From contig CADALT010000013.1 of the NCBI GenBank assembly GCA_902788785.1, positions 1-53,721 of the forward strand: DNA of 53,721 bases. Direction: 5' to 3'. The notes under the pieces were generated by a model, which was not told the origin of the DNA, did no database searches, and saw only the letters and a list, made by a program, of their open reading frames with translations. The translations under genes and the position numbers were made by a program. Shown piece after piece: positions 26,227 to 35,019 of the stretch. The stretch's first letter is position 1, and each line of letters begins with the position of its first letter. Source of the DNA: an uncultured Ruminococcus sp. GTDB lineage: Bacteria; Bacillota; Clostridia; Oscillospirales; Ruminococcaceae.

Positions 26227-26654
26227 TCCTCGTTATCCTCCAGTGCTTCCCTGAGATTTTCATACAGCTCGGGGAACTTTTTCTGCATACGCACAGGGCG
26301 CAGGTCGGTGCCTGTGAAACAGTGGGTCGTCCTTGCGATACAGGAAAGCTGACCTGTGGTGATGTTGTTTATCTCATATTCCAGCTCAAAGCGGCAGCCG
26401 TTGAAGCTCAACAGCCTGCACTTCACCTCGAACTCGTCACCGAAACGTACAGGATATTTGTATTCAGCCGAAACGCTCAACACAGGAGAAACTATGCCCT
26501 GTTTCTCGGTAAGCTCAAACGGACAGCCTGCCTGCTCCATCAGATCTATACGGGCTTCTTCGAGCCATCTGATGTAGTTTGAATGGTGTACTATATCCAT
26601 TCGGTCAGTTTCATAATAATAAGCCTTGCGGCGGTATGGTTTAAATTCCTTCAT
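26223..26654 (-). CDS. acyl-CoA thioesterase, hotdog fold (YbgC/FadM type)
   Basis: A 143-residue single hotdog-fold thioesterase that would hydrolyse acyl-CoA or acyl-carrier thioesters in the cytoplasm. The family motif YETDRMDIVHHSNYIRWLEE lies near residue 12, with the catalytic-type aspartate before the HH pair. The upstream in-frame ATG at 26705 lacks a ribosome site; AAAGGAGA precedes ATG 26654. It is the first gene of a tightly overlapping run with the GH25 lysozyme and birA. Substrate unknown. Confidence 0.9.
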   Translation of the reverse strand: MKEFKPYRRKAYYYETDRMDIVHHSNYIRWLEEARIDLMEQAGCPFELTEKQGIVSPVLSVSAEYKYPVRFGDEFEVKCRLLSFNGCRFELEYEINNITTGQLSCIARTTHCFTGTDLRPVRMQKKFPELYENLREALEDNEE

Positions 26655-26727
26655 TTTAAATTCTCCTTTACCATAATATACATCATATAAACTATAATAA
26701 CACATTTCACCATTTATTTCAAGCCCT

Positions 26728-26814
26728 CCCTAGCCCGGGTCGCCTTGTCGTCACATCTTTTTGTTTTGTGGTATAGACAGGCGCTCGGTAGCACAACGCA
26801 GGTGGTCGGCAAAG
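26728..26814 (-). repeat. single copy of the dispersed repeat, reverse orientation
   Basis: Read on the minus strand it gives GACCACCTGCGTTGTGCTAC, CGAGCGCCTG, ACGACAAGGCGACCCGGGC and TAGGGAGGG. The CCCTAG end points to the thioesterase gene. It is the inverted partner of the three copies at 27401-27690. Confidence 0.88.
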
Positions 26815-27400
26815 GCAGTAACTCATTTTATTGATGAACAAAACGAAACTTGTCCATCATGACAGAGTATCAAGCCTGTATCAACCGACAGCAACCAACA
26901 TCAGCCGTCATTATGGTCTGTCGCTTGAAAACAGCGTAAATACGCTCCTTTAGCTTCAAGCACCACAAAAACCACAAAAGCCAATATAAATTGATACAAA
27001 AAAATACAGACTAAGAATGCGGCTTATCTCGAATGGTTATTGTGCAATAGCTACATAATATTATTGATAAAATATTTAACTAAAATATGTTTTTATGAGT
27101 TTCTTTAATTCTTTCTCCGCACGGACTTCTTCATCATGAACTTATGACTAAGAATTATTCAAAGTAATTATCGTTGGATTTTGTGGATTTTCTGTATGTT
27201 GCCTGATTTTTCCCGAAACATCGGTGTTTGCAAGCACCAAAAGGCAATGTTGGCTGGTGTCTGTTGCCGGTGGCTGAAAAATATAATTACCGACTAAATT
27301 GATAATATGCGCTGCCAACCAGCTGTGCTTGTCGGTGTGTTTGTAATTTTTTGCCAAATCAGGTAAGTAACTGCTCGGATGACCATTAAAAGTGGTTTCT
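26815..27400. other. AT-rich non-coding segment between inverted repeat copies
   Basis: About 585 bases with clearly higher A+T than the neighbouring genes and many stop codons. An open frame of 102 codons on the minus strand (27148-27456) starts inside a repeat copy, has no ribosome site and matches nothing I know, so I do not call it. It may be a decayed gene or the cargo of an old insertion. No promoter pair or RNA gene was recognised. Confidence 0.5.
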
Positions 27401-27690
27401 GCCTTTAGCGACCAACTGTGTTGTGCTACCGAGCGCCTATCCATGTCGTCAAGCAAAACAACGTAACGACAAGGCGACCCGGGCTAGGGAACTACCTATG
27501 CCTAACAACTGTGTTGTGCTACCGAGCGTCTGTTTATTCTATTAAGCAAAACAACGTAACGAGCAGGCGACCCGGGCTAGGAATAAAATACCTATGCCGA
27601 CCACCTGTGTTGTGCTACCGAGCGCCTGTTTATTCTATTAAGCAAAACAACGTAACGAACAGGTGACCCGGGCTAGGGCGGGCTAGGGGG
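27401..27690 (+). repeat. three tandem copies of the dispersed repeat
   Basis: Three units of about 93 to 98 bp, each with GTGTTGTGCTACCGAGCG, (T/C)TATTAAGCAAAACAACG and ending GACCCGGGCTAGG. The first differs at the centre (CATGTCGTCAAGC). The last has a short duplication of GGGCTAGGG. The array ends four bases before the murD -35 box. Confidence 0.92.
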
Positions 27691-27693
27691 GAC

Positions 27694-27722
27694 TTGATTT
27701 TTTAGGGGAAATGGTATATAAT
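27694..27722 (+). promoter_or_regulatory. sigma-A promoter for murD
   Basis: TTGATT and TATAAT are 17 bp apart, directly after the repeat array. A second overlapping TATAAT lies five bases downstream. Confidence 0.7.
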
Positions 27723-27779
27723 ATAATGGATAATCTATGTGCGGTCGTAAACCGTGCTTTATGAAGGAGTAATGCTGTC

Positions 27780-29174
27780 ATGACAAAGGCGCAAAAGTAT
27801 TTTAACGCCATCAAGGATAAGAGGGTGGCTTTTATAGGTGTTGGTGTCAGCCATACCGAGCTGATAAAGGTATTTCTGTCGAAGGGCATAAACTGCGTTG
27901 TCTGCGATAAGCGTGATGAGGACGAGTTCGATGCGAACCTGCTGGAAGACCTGCGTGCAAAGGGTGCGGAGTTCTCGCTGGGTGAAAAGTATCTGGACGA
28001 GATATTCAACTGCGATATAGTTTTCCGTACACCCGGTATGTACTACAACGATCCCACCATCACAGAAGCTCGTCATAAGGGCGTGACTATCACCTCGGAG
28101 ATGGAGACATTCTTCGACCTGTGCCCTTGCAAGACCTATGCGCTGACAGGCTCTGACGGCAAGACCACTACCACCACACTGGTAAGTGAGTTTTTGAAAG
28201 CCGAGGGCAGGCGTGTGCATCTGGGCGGCAATATAGGCAAGGCTCTGCTGCCGCTGGTGGAGACTATCTCCGAGACTGATATAGCTGTGTGCGAGCTTTC
28301 GAGCTTCCAGCTCATAAGTATGCGTGAATCGCCCGATGTGGCAGGTATCACCAACATTCGCCCCAACCACCTGAACGTCCACGGAACTATGGAAGAGTAT
28401 ACACTGGCAAAGTGCAATATCATCGACCATCAGACCGCTTATTCAAGGTCTGTGCTCAGCTGGGACGATGAGACTACAAGAGGTCTTGCGGACAGAGTAA
28501 GAGGTGAACTGGCATGGTTCAGCACCAAGATAAAGCCAGAGAACGGCGCTTTCCTGCGTGAAGACGGAATGCTCTGCTATAACGAGAGGGGCAAGGTCAC
28601 CGAGTATGTACACATGAATGACATCAAGATACCCGGTATGCACAACGTTGAGGACTACCTCACAGCCATCGCCATGACCTACGGCGAGGTACGCCCCGAG
28701 ACTGTTGCTAAGATAGCTAAGGAATTCGGCGGAGTTGAACACCGTATAGAATTCGTAAGAGAACTGGACGGAGTAAAGTATTATAACAACTCCATCGCAT
28801 CGAGCCCCACAAGAGTTCTGGCTTGCCTGAACGCTTTCGACCAGAAGCAGATAATGATACAGGGCGGCTCGGATAAGGGCGTATCCTTCGAGCCTATGGC
28901 TGCACCTATCTGCGATAAGGTGAAGGTGCTGATACTTATGGGTCAGACCAAGGAGAAGATAAGGGCTGCTGTTGAGGCTGCACCTAATTTCAAGGACAGC
29001 GGCTTGAAGATCTTTATGGTAAAGGATATGCAGGAGGCTGTGCTCACCGCCCGTGAGAATGCGGAGGAGGGCGACATCGTTTCCCTGACACCTGCCTGCG
29101 CAAGCTTTGATATGTACAGGATGTTCGAGGACAGAGGCAGACATTTCAAGCAGCTGGTGAATGAGCTGGTATAA
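27780..29174 (+). CDS. murD: UDP-N-acetylmuramoylalanine-D-glutamate ligase
   Basis: MurD adds D-glutamate to UDP-MurNAc-L-alanine with ATP in the cytoplasmic phase of peptidoglycan synthesis. The 464-residue length is normal. The N-terminal Rossmann domain (1-95) has IGVGVSHTEL, the ATP loop GSDGKTTTTT lies at 124-133, the central domain shows CELSSFQL and NIRPNHLNVHGTMEEY, and the C-terminal domain has EHRIEFVRELDGVKYYNNS and a lysine-containing GGSDKGVSF. It is isolated from other mur genes; murB is 9 kb away. GAAGGAG gives the start. Confidence 0.95.
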   Translation: MTKAQKYFNAIKDKRVAFIGVGVSHTELIKVFLSKGINCVVCDKRDEDEFDANLLEDLRAKGAEFSLGEKYLDEIFNCDIVFRTPGMYYNDPTITEARHKGVTITSEMETFFDLCPCKTYALTGSDGKTTTTTLVSEFLKAEGRRVHLGGNIGKALLPLVETISETDIAVCELSSFQLISMRESPDVAGITNIRPNHLNVHGTMEEYTLAKCNIIDHQTAYSRSVLSWDDETTRGLADRVRGELAWFSTKIKPENGAFLREDGMLCYNERGKVTEYVHMNDIKIPGMHNVEDYLTAIAMTYGEVRPETVAKIAKEFGGVEHRIEFVRELDGVKYYNNSIASSPTRVLACLNAFDQKQIMIQGGSDKGVSFEPMAAPICDKVKVLILMGQTKEKIRAAVEAAPNFKDSGLKIFMVKDMQEAVLTARENAEEGDIVSLTPACASFDMYRMFEDRGRHFKQLVNELV

Positions 29175-29186
29175 GGTGTGATCGGA

Positions 29187-30191
29187 ATGCAGCGTGAGGT
29201 TTTTAAGAGCCGTCCCATCAGAGGATTGCCGAACGGACTGATAAGCGGTTTTATGTATGGCTGTGTTATCCTGCTGATAGGGCTTGCTATGGGCGTGGAT
29301 GAAGATATGTTCATACCGCTGCTTATAGCTGCGGTCGTACTTGGCGGTATAGTCGGTATCATAAGCTGTATCGGCAAAAAGGTCGAAGCAGACGAGAACG
29401 GCATATATGTGAAGAACAAAGAGTACCTCTTTGCGGAAAATGATATGTATATGAACGTGCATACGCATTATTACGGCGCTGTACCCGTGACGGAAAGATG
29501 GATAAATATCAGCGGCAGGGACGGCAAGCATGAGCTAAAATGCTCATTCCTCGACAGACAGGACGCAGGCAGGCTTGCAAAGATCGTAGAGGACGGTATG
29601 CGTAAAAAATTCCGTGCATTATATGACGGTCTTGCTATGGAAAATGACGGGGCACAGGATATCACGGTGCCTGCTGTGCAGACTTTTGCCATACCTGCGG
29701 CTGAACTGGCTGAAACGATAGATAAAAGGTGCAGGCTGCTGGTGAGGATAATGTTCTGGTTCCTGACGATAGTGTTTTCGTGGATACTGATATCTATGAT
29801 AATACAGGATCAGCTGGAGGACTACGGTCTCGGGCTTTTGGGATACATGGCTTTAAACCTGCTGATATTGGGCGGCGTAAATTTTTCCATGATCAAAAGG
29901 TTCAAAGCGGCTGCGCAGAAGATACCCTGTGAGATCATGTTCAGCTCGGGGACTATGTATATCGACGGAAAGGCTTTCGGCGGTACGGACATAAAAAGAG
30001 TGATAATGACTCCCATGAAGGGCAGCGGTACAGGCGATTTTCGCAAGCTGGTGTTTTATGTAAATGACATGACTAACTGCGAATACAGTTTCGGATTCAG
30101 AGCTGACCGCAAGGGATTCCCTGAGTACGTACAGCTGGCAGAAGCGGTAAAAAATAACTTTGGCGACAAATTCGCATATGATATGAACTAA
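29187..30191 (+). CDS. membrane protein of unknown function
   Basis: I do not recognise this protein of about 334 residues. Two hydrophobic helices lie near 17-58, two more near 185-240, each pair split by mostly soluble regions of 100 or more residues. The soluble parts have mixed beta-strand character and recall PH-like membrane domains, but this is a weak impression. AAGG stands ten bases before ATG 29187; a GTG at 29178 is also in frame. It follows murD by 12 bases and may be cotranscribed. Confidence 0.75.
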   Translation: MQREVFKSRPIRGLPNGLISGFMYGCVILLIGLAMGVDEDMFIPLLIAAVVLGGIVGIISCIGKKVEADENGIYVKNKEYLFAENDMYMNVHTHYYGAVPVTERWINISGRDGKHELKCSFLDRQDAGRLAKIVEDGMRKKFRALYDGLAMENDGAQDITVPAVQTFAIPAAELAETIDKRCRLLVRIMFWFLTIVFSWILISMIIQDQLEDYGLGLLGYMALNLLILGGVNFSMIKRFKAAAQKIPCEIMFSSGTMYIDGKAFGGTDIKRVIMTPMKGSGTGDFRKLVFYVNDMTNCEYSFGFRADRKGFPEYVQLAEAVKNNFGDKFAYDMN

Positions 30192-30200
30192 ATTGAACGG

Positions 30201-31250
30201 ATGAAAAATATGAGTAAGACAGATACATTTGAACTGCTGAAAAAGCTCACCGCACCCATGGGTGTTTCGGGGGCTGAAGGCTCGGCGGCACAGGCTGCGG
30301 CAAGTGAGCTTGATAAATTCGGCAGCACCGAATATGATGCAGCAACAGGCAACCTATTCTTTCGCAGAAAAGGCTGGCAGGAAGGCAGACCTGTGGTCAT
30401 GCTGGACGCACATATCGACGAGATAGGCTTTATAGTGAACTACATCACCGATGACGGCTTTCTGAAAGTATCCTCCTGCGGCGGCATTGACAGACGTATG
30501 CTGTTGGCACAGCGAGTGCGCATTTACGGCACAAAGGGCGAGGGCAGAGTGCTCGATGGCTTTACGGCATCTGTACCGCCTCACCTGGCTAAGGACTACT
30601 CAAAGGCAGCACAGGTCGAAGAGGTGCTGATAGATACGGGCATGAGCGGTGACGAGGTAAGAGAATATGTATGCCTCGGCGACAGGGTGCTGGTGGAGAA
30701 TGAGTGTACAAGGCTGCTGGGCAGCAGAGTGACCTCAAAGGCACTGGACGACCGTGCAGGGTGCGCAGCCCTCATAATGGCTGTGGCGGAGCTTGACGGT
30801 GAGGAGCTGGGCTGCAATGTGGCAGTCACCCTGACCTCGCAGGAAGAAGTAGGCGAGAGGGGAGCTAAGATCGCAGCATTCATAGTAGAGCCCGATGCGG
30901 CTATCGAGGTCGATGTATCCTTTGCCAATACGCCCGACAGTGACGATGAGGAATGCGTAAAGATGGGCAGCGGAGTGATGATAGGCATATCGCCCTCACT
31001 TTCGAGAAAGCTCAGCAATGATATGCGCACACTGGCGCAGGAGCTTTCGATACCCTATACCATGGAAGTCATGGGGCGCACAACGGGTACTAATGCGGAT
31101 ATGATAAGCATATCAAAAAGCGGCTGCCCCACGGTAACGCTCTCGATACCCGAAAGATTCATGCACACACCTGCGGAGGTCATCGACACTGACGATATTG
31201 AAAATACCGCAAAGCTCATAGCGGAATATCTTAGAAGGTACACATCATGA
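30201..31250 (+). CDS. M42 family metallopeptidase
   Basis: A cytoplasmic aminopeptidase of the M42 (glutamyl aminopeptidase/PepA-like, co-catalytic di-zinc) family, 349 residues. Metal ligands and catalytic acids are visible: DAHIDEIGF, KALDDRAGC, SQEEVGERG, the aspartate in VDVSFAN and the late histidine in RFMHTPAEV. The start may be ATG 30201 or ATG 30210; neither has a strong ribosome site. Its stop overlaps the ATG of a second M42 gene (ATGA). Such proteins form large dodecameric shells; the pair may build a mixed complex, which is inference. Confidence 0.9.
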   Translation: MKNMSKTDTFELLKKLTAPMGVSGAEGSAAQAAASELDKFGSTEYDAATGNLFFRRKGWQEGRPVVMLDAHIDEIGFIVNYITDDGFLKVSSCGGIDRRMLLAQRVRIYGTKGEGRVLDGFTASVPPHLAKDYSKAAQVEEVLIDTGMSGDEVREYVCLGDRVLVENECTRLLGSRVTSKALDDRAGCAALIMAVAELDGEELGCNVAVTLTSQEEVGERGAKIAAFIVEPDAAIEVDVSFANTPDSDDEECVKMGSGVMIGISPSLSRKLSNDMRTLAQELSIPYTMEVMGRTTGTNADMISISKSGCPTVTLSIPERFMHTPAEVIDTDDIENTAKLIAEYLRRYTS

Positions 31251-32266
31251 TGAACGAACTTGAAAAGCTCTGCCTGCTTGACGGTATCTCGGGGGACGAG
31301 GGACAGGTCAGAGACTACATAATATCACGTATAAAGGGCAAGTGCGAATACCACATTGACCCTCTGGGCAGCGTTATCGCTTTCAAGAAAGGCAGAAAGA
31401 CCCCCGACAAAAAGCTGCTCATAAGCGCCCATATGGACGAGGTGGGCTTTATAGTGAACTATATCACCGAGGACGGCTTTTTGAAAATAACTCCCGTGGG
31501 CGGCATTGACCCCAGAGTCGTGTTCGGCAGAAGAGTGCGTGTGGGCGAGGAAAAGCTCATCGGTGTCATAGGGGCGAAAGCGCTGCATCATCTTGATGGT
31601 GACGAACGCTCGAAAGCACCCGATTTTCCCGAGATGTATCTGGATATAGGTGCAGCTGACAAGGCACAGGCGCAGGAGCATATAATGCTCGGTGACAGTG
31701 CTGTGTTCGTATCTAACTTTGTAAGGTTCGGCAAGGGCATGGTGGGCTGTAAGGCGATAGACGACCGTGCAGGCTGTGCCATCATGCTTGACCTTATCGA
31801 CAGCGAACTTGAATATGATACCTATTTTACTTTTGTGGTTCAGGAGGAGATAGGGCTGCGAGGCTCGACGGCTGCGGCATATACGGTAGACCCCGATATA
31901 GCCATCGTCCTTGAAGCCACTACAGCGGCGGATATACCCTCGGCATCGGGCGAGAAAAAGGTGTGCTGTGTGGGCAAGGGTCCTGTGGTAAGCTTTATGG
32001 ACAGAAGCACCATTTACGATAAAGGCTTGTACAGACTGGCTTTTGATACGGCTGAAAAACTGGGCATACCCTGCCAGACCAAGACCATGGTCGCAGGGGG
32101 AAACGATGCGGGTGCGATACATAAAAGCCGTGGCGGCGTGCGTGCCTGCGGGATATCACTGCCTTGCAGATACCTGCATTCTCCGAGCTGTGTCATAAGT
32201 GAGTCGGACTTTGAAAACACGGTAAAACTGGTCAAAGCTATGCTGCCTAAAGTATATGAGGTCTGA
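31247..32266 (+). CDS. M42 family metallopeptidase, second copy
   Basis: A 339-residue paralogue of the preceding protein. It keeps the ligand motifs SAHMDEVGF, KAIDDRAGC, VVQEEIGLRGS, and the late YLHSPSCV. The region of the third acidic ligand reads VLEATTAADIP, the more usual form of the family, whereas the first copy has VDVSFAN. The two share order and about a third of residues by eye. The ATGA overlap points to translational coupling. Confidence 0.9.
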   Translation: MMNELEKLCLLDGISGDEGQVRDYIISRIKGKCEYHIDPLGSVIAFKKGRKTPDKKLLISAHMDEVGFIVNYITEDGFLKITPVGGIDPRVVFGRRVRVGEEKLIGVIGAKALHHLDGDERSKAPDFPEMYLDIGAADKAQAQEHIMLGDSAVFVSNFVRFGKGMVGCKAIDDRAGCAIMLDLIDSELEYDTYFTFVVQEEIGLRGSTAAAYTVDPDIAIVLEATTAADIPSASGEKKVCCVGKGPVVSFMDRSTIYDKGLYRLAFDTAEKLGIPCQTKTMVAGGNDAGAIHKSRGGVRACGISLPCRYLHSPSCVISESDFENTVKLVKAMLPKVYEV

Positions 32267-32267
32267 T

Positions 32268-32669
32268 ATGGATATAAGAGAGTATGCCCGTTTTGATATG
32301 GGTGAGGTGCTTGCACTGTACGAAAGCGCAGGCTGGAAGAATTATACCGACCATGCAGACAAGCTGCCTGCGGCATACGAGGGCTCGCTCTGTGTGCTGG
32401 GGGCTTATGAGGATAATGCCCTTGTGGGCATAATACGTGCAGTGGGCGACGGTACCACGATAGTGTTCATACAGGATATCATCGTGCTGCCCGAACATCA
32501 GCGTAAAGGTATAGGCACAGCGCTGCTGAAAGCTGTGCTTGAAAAATACAGCGGTGTCTACCAGATACAGCTGCTCACGGACGACACGGAAAAGACCAAG
32601 GCATTCTACCGCAGCGCAGGTTTTTATGCGGCAAGCGATATGGGATGTTTGTCATTCGTGAGAATGTGA
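32268..32669 (+). CDS. GNAT family N-acetyltransferase
   Basis: A small (133-residue) acetyl-CoA-dependent acetyltransferase. The acetyl-CoA loop is visible as VLPEHQRKGIGTALL near residue 78, preceded by the VGIIRAV strand and followed by the C-terminal AFYRSAGFY motif. I take ATG 32268, with GAGG just upstream, rather than ATG 32256 inside the peptidase gene. Substrate unknown. It lies one base after the second M42 gene. Confidence 0.9.
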   Translation: MDIREYARFDMGEVLALYESAGWKNYTDHADKLPAAYEGSLCVLGAYEDNALVGIIRAVGDGTTIVFIQDIIVLPEHQRKGIGTALLKAVLEKYSGVYQIQLLTDDTEKTKAFYRSAGFYAASDMGCLSFVRM

Positions 32670-32689
32670 CATTTTTTAAGAGGAACATT

Positions 32690-34048
32690 ATGAAAGAAGC
32701 GCTTTTGGTAATAGATCCCCAGAAGGTCTATGCACTTGAAAGATCTCCGCTTTATGTGGCGGACTATAAAGAAACGGTGGACAGGATAAACCTCATCATC
32801 GACAGGTTCGAGGCAGAGGGTCTGCCCATCATATATATAAGGCATATCCACCAAAGCCGTGAGGATTCGGGCAGAATGTTCGACTACACGGGAGAAGAGC
32901 TGGATATGGCATTTCTTGACGGCACGGAAGAAGTCAGCTACATGGACGAGCTTACTGTAACAGGCGGCATACCCGAGATAATAAAGCGCCGCTATTCGTC
33001 CTTTGAGGGTACCGAGCTTGACCGACTGCTGAAAGATTTCGGCGTGGAATGTGTGGTCATCACGGGTTTTATGACCAACTACTGCTGCGAGACTGCCGCC
33101 AGGGCAGCCCATGATAAGGATTATCATGTAAAGTTCATTCTCGATGCCACTAGCGCACCGCCCCTGCCGGGGATAGATGTGCCGACCATTAAGCGTGCTA
33201 CCGCTGCGGCTATCGCAGGGGGCTTCGGCATGGTCATGGATACAAGTGAATTGCTCTCACAGCACGGCAAAAAGGCTGATGACCGTGATATGTACGCACG
33301 TCCCTATTATACCAAGACCAAGTACCGCCCTGCACTGTTCTATGCGGTGTTCGGGGTGAGCGGTGACGAGCTGGAGGTTTCCGTACAAAAGCACGGTGTA
33401 ACGGAAGTGCCCCGTGGGATAAGCATAATGTCCTACGATAAGGCTTCCGACGGCGGAAAGATGCAGGGGCTTATGGAGAGCACTCTCGGAGATATGCTCA
33501 AAGCCTCCGACCCCGAGCTGTTTGAAAAGTGCGCATCAGCCGACCGCTGGGTGATGATAAGAGGCAATGCGGCACAGGACGAAAGGCTCGATTATCTTAA
33601 AAATATATCGGGCATAATACAGGCTTTCACCGAGAAAGGTGCAGTGGGCATACTCGACCTGTTCACGCTCTCGCTCATATCCCCGAAACGCTGGACAAAG
33701 GAGTTCTTTATGGACAGCTTTGAACCGAGAAGACACGCAGAGGTCTTTGTGTCCGAGGAAGAAAGCGGAAATTTCTGGGTGCATACCAGAGGAATGATAA
33801 AATTCGGCAGACCCGATATAAGCTTTGAGGGTATCTCGTGGGACGAGGTAGATAAGATAGGCGAGATAGTGGGTCAGATGATATACTTCGGGGCGATGGG
33901 AGCATTCTTCGATAAAGATGTAAAGCTGCATATAAGCGGCGGCAGAAGCTTCATCGTAAGACCCGAACTGGTCGATGACCCCGACAATGACGATTTCAAT
34001 AACGTGTACTACAGTGTCAGTGTAATGGGAGAGCAGAGCGATATATAA
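32690..34048 (+). CDS. isochorismatase-like hydrolase fused to an unassigned C-terminal domain
   Basis: A 452-residue cytoplasmic protein. Residues 1-190 are a cysteine hydrolase of the isochorismatase/nicotinamidase fold, with triad candidates Asp9 (LLVIDPQ), Lys99 (EIIKRRY) and Cys132 (GFMTNYCCETAA). Residues 205-452 form a separate domain that I cannot assign with confidence; it resembles DUF4261-type sequences in style and has conserved-looking FWVHTRGMIKFGRPDI and a late HISGGRSFIVRPE. Isochorismatase proteins are usually about 180-200 residues, so this is a fusion. AGAGG gives ATG 32690. Neighbours are two GNAT-type proteins. Confidence 0.85.
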   Translation: MKEALLVIDPQKVYALERSPLYVADYKETVDRINLIIDRFEAEGLPIIYIRHIHQSREDSGRMFDYTGEELDMAFLDGTEEVSYMDELTVTGGIPEIIKRRYSSFEGTELDRLLKDFGVECVVITGFMTNYCCETAARAAHDKDYHVKFILDATSAPPLPGIDVPTIKRATAAAIAGGFGMVMDTSELLSQHGKKADDRDMYARPYYTKTKYRPALFYAVFGVSGDELEVSVQKHGVTEVPRGISIMSYDKASDGGKMQGLMESTLGDMLKASDPELFEKCASADRWVMIRGNAAQDERLDYLKNISGIIQAFTEKGAVGILDLFTLSLISPKRWTKEFFMDSFEPRRHAEVFVSEEESGNFWVHTRGMIKFGRPDISFEGISWDEVDKIGEIVGQMIYFGAMGAFFDKDVKLHISGGRSFIVRPELVDDPDNDDFNNVYYSVSVMGEQSDI

Positions 34049-34074
34049 GACTTTTTGCAGAGGGGAAAGTTAAG

Positions 34075-34860
34075 ATGATATACCAGACCACGGATATAGA
34101 CCAAGCGCTTATAGGCAAGCTGAAAGAGAATAACTATTCAAGGCGCATAAAATCGCATTTTATGGCTTACGGGACAAAATACGATTTCCTCAGATTTTTC
34201 TTTATGGAACATAAGGGTGAAAGGCTGGGTATGTTCTCTGAGTTTGGCAGTGCGCTGATGATATCGACCTTTGAGGGCAAGGAGCTTGATGAAGAGATGC
34301 TGGAGGAACTGGCAGGCTTCGTGCGTATGCTGAAACCCTTTTCGGTGGAGCTGGAAAGGCAGTACGGTGACAGACTGGCGCAGCTTTTGGATGATGAGTA
34401 CCGCAGCGAAAAGCGTACAGAATTCAACTATGCCCCCACAGGCAAGCTCCCTCCGCTGGAGGTGGACGAGACCCCAAAGCTTGACGATGTTTATAAGATA
34501 CTGGCACAGTGTTTCCCGAGACTGGAGGACAGCTATGAAAGCTGGCTGACTGATACTTCCCACAGGATAAGGCGCGGGCTATCCCAGTCGTTCCTGATGG
34601 GGGACTATACCACGGCTACGATACAGTATATCATAGATAAGGTGGCACTGGTGGGTCAGGTGGGAACTGTTCCCGAGGAAAGAGGAAAGATGCACGCAAG
34701 AACACTGCTTTACTGGATAGGCGAAAGACTCTGGCAGCAGGGCATTGCGGTGAAGCTTTTCGCAAGACCCCACAGAGTAAGCTACTATGAAGAGATAGGC
34801 TTTAAGGCGATGGGCATAGATACAGTCCTTGAAAGAAGAGATGAAAAGCCCAGCCACTGA
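34075..34860 (+). CDS. two-part protein with C-terminal GNAT acetyltransferase domain
   Basis: A 261-residue protein. The C-terminal half (about 130-255) is GNAT-like: VALVGQVGTVPEERGKMHAR takes the place of the acetyl-CoA strand and loop, and SYYEEIGFKAMG is the final motif. The N-terminal half (1-125) is mixed alpha/beta and not recognised; it may be a degenerate second GNAT fold, as in other clostridial proteins of this kind. GAGGGGAAAG precedes ATG. Substrate unknown. Confidence 0.8.
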   Translation: MIYQTTDIDQALIGKLKENNYSRRIKSHFMAYGTKYDFLRFFFMEHKGERLGMFSEFGSALMISTFEGKELDEEMLEELAGFVRMLKPFSVELERQYGDRLAQLLDDEYRSEKRTEFNYAPTGKLPPLEVDETPKLDDVYKILAQCFPRLEDSYESWLTDTSHRIRRGLSQSFLMGDYTTATIQYIIDKVALVGQVGTVPEERGKMHARTLLYWIGERLWQQGIAVKLFARPHRVSYYEEIGFKAMGIDTVLERRDEKPSH

Positions 34861-34879
34861 TAGGTAAAGGTAATACTGA

Positions 34880-34984
34880 ATGAAACTGCTTATAATAAGA
34901 CACGGCGAGAGCGAAGCGGACAGACTTCATGTGCATGAGGGTAGAACAGACAGAACTGACGGATTTGACCTTAAATACAGATAG
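34880..34984 (+). pseudogene. truncated histidine phosphatase (phosphoglycerate mutase family) remnant
   Basis: The frame reads MKLLIIRHGESEADRLHVHE and stops after 34 codons. LIIRHGESEAD is the phosphohistidine motif of the histidine phosphatase family, whose members have about 200 residues. The remainder of the gene is missing; the next gene's ribosome site begins 22 bases later. This is a deletion remnant with only the first strand-loop left. Confidence 0.75.
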
Positions 34985-35019
34985 ATATGGTTTTAAGGCT
35001 GACAAAAAGGAGGAGACTT

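Noticed and set aside
27148-27456. 102-codon minus-strand open frame in the AT-rich segment
   Set aside because: It starts inside a repeat copy, has no ribosome site or promoter, and matches no family I know; it may be a decayed fragment.
28443-29531. 362-codon minus-strand open frame across murD
   Set aside because: It is the antisense of MurD and its neighbour, with His/Tyr-rich composition typical of such shadows.
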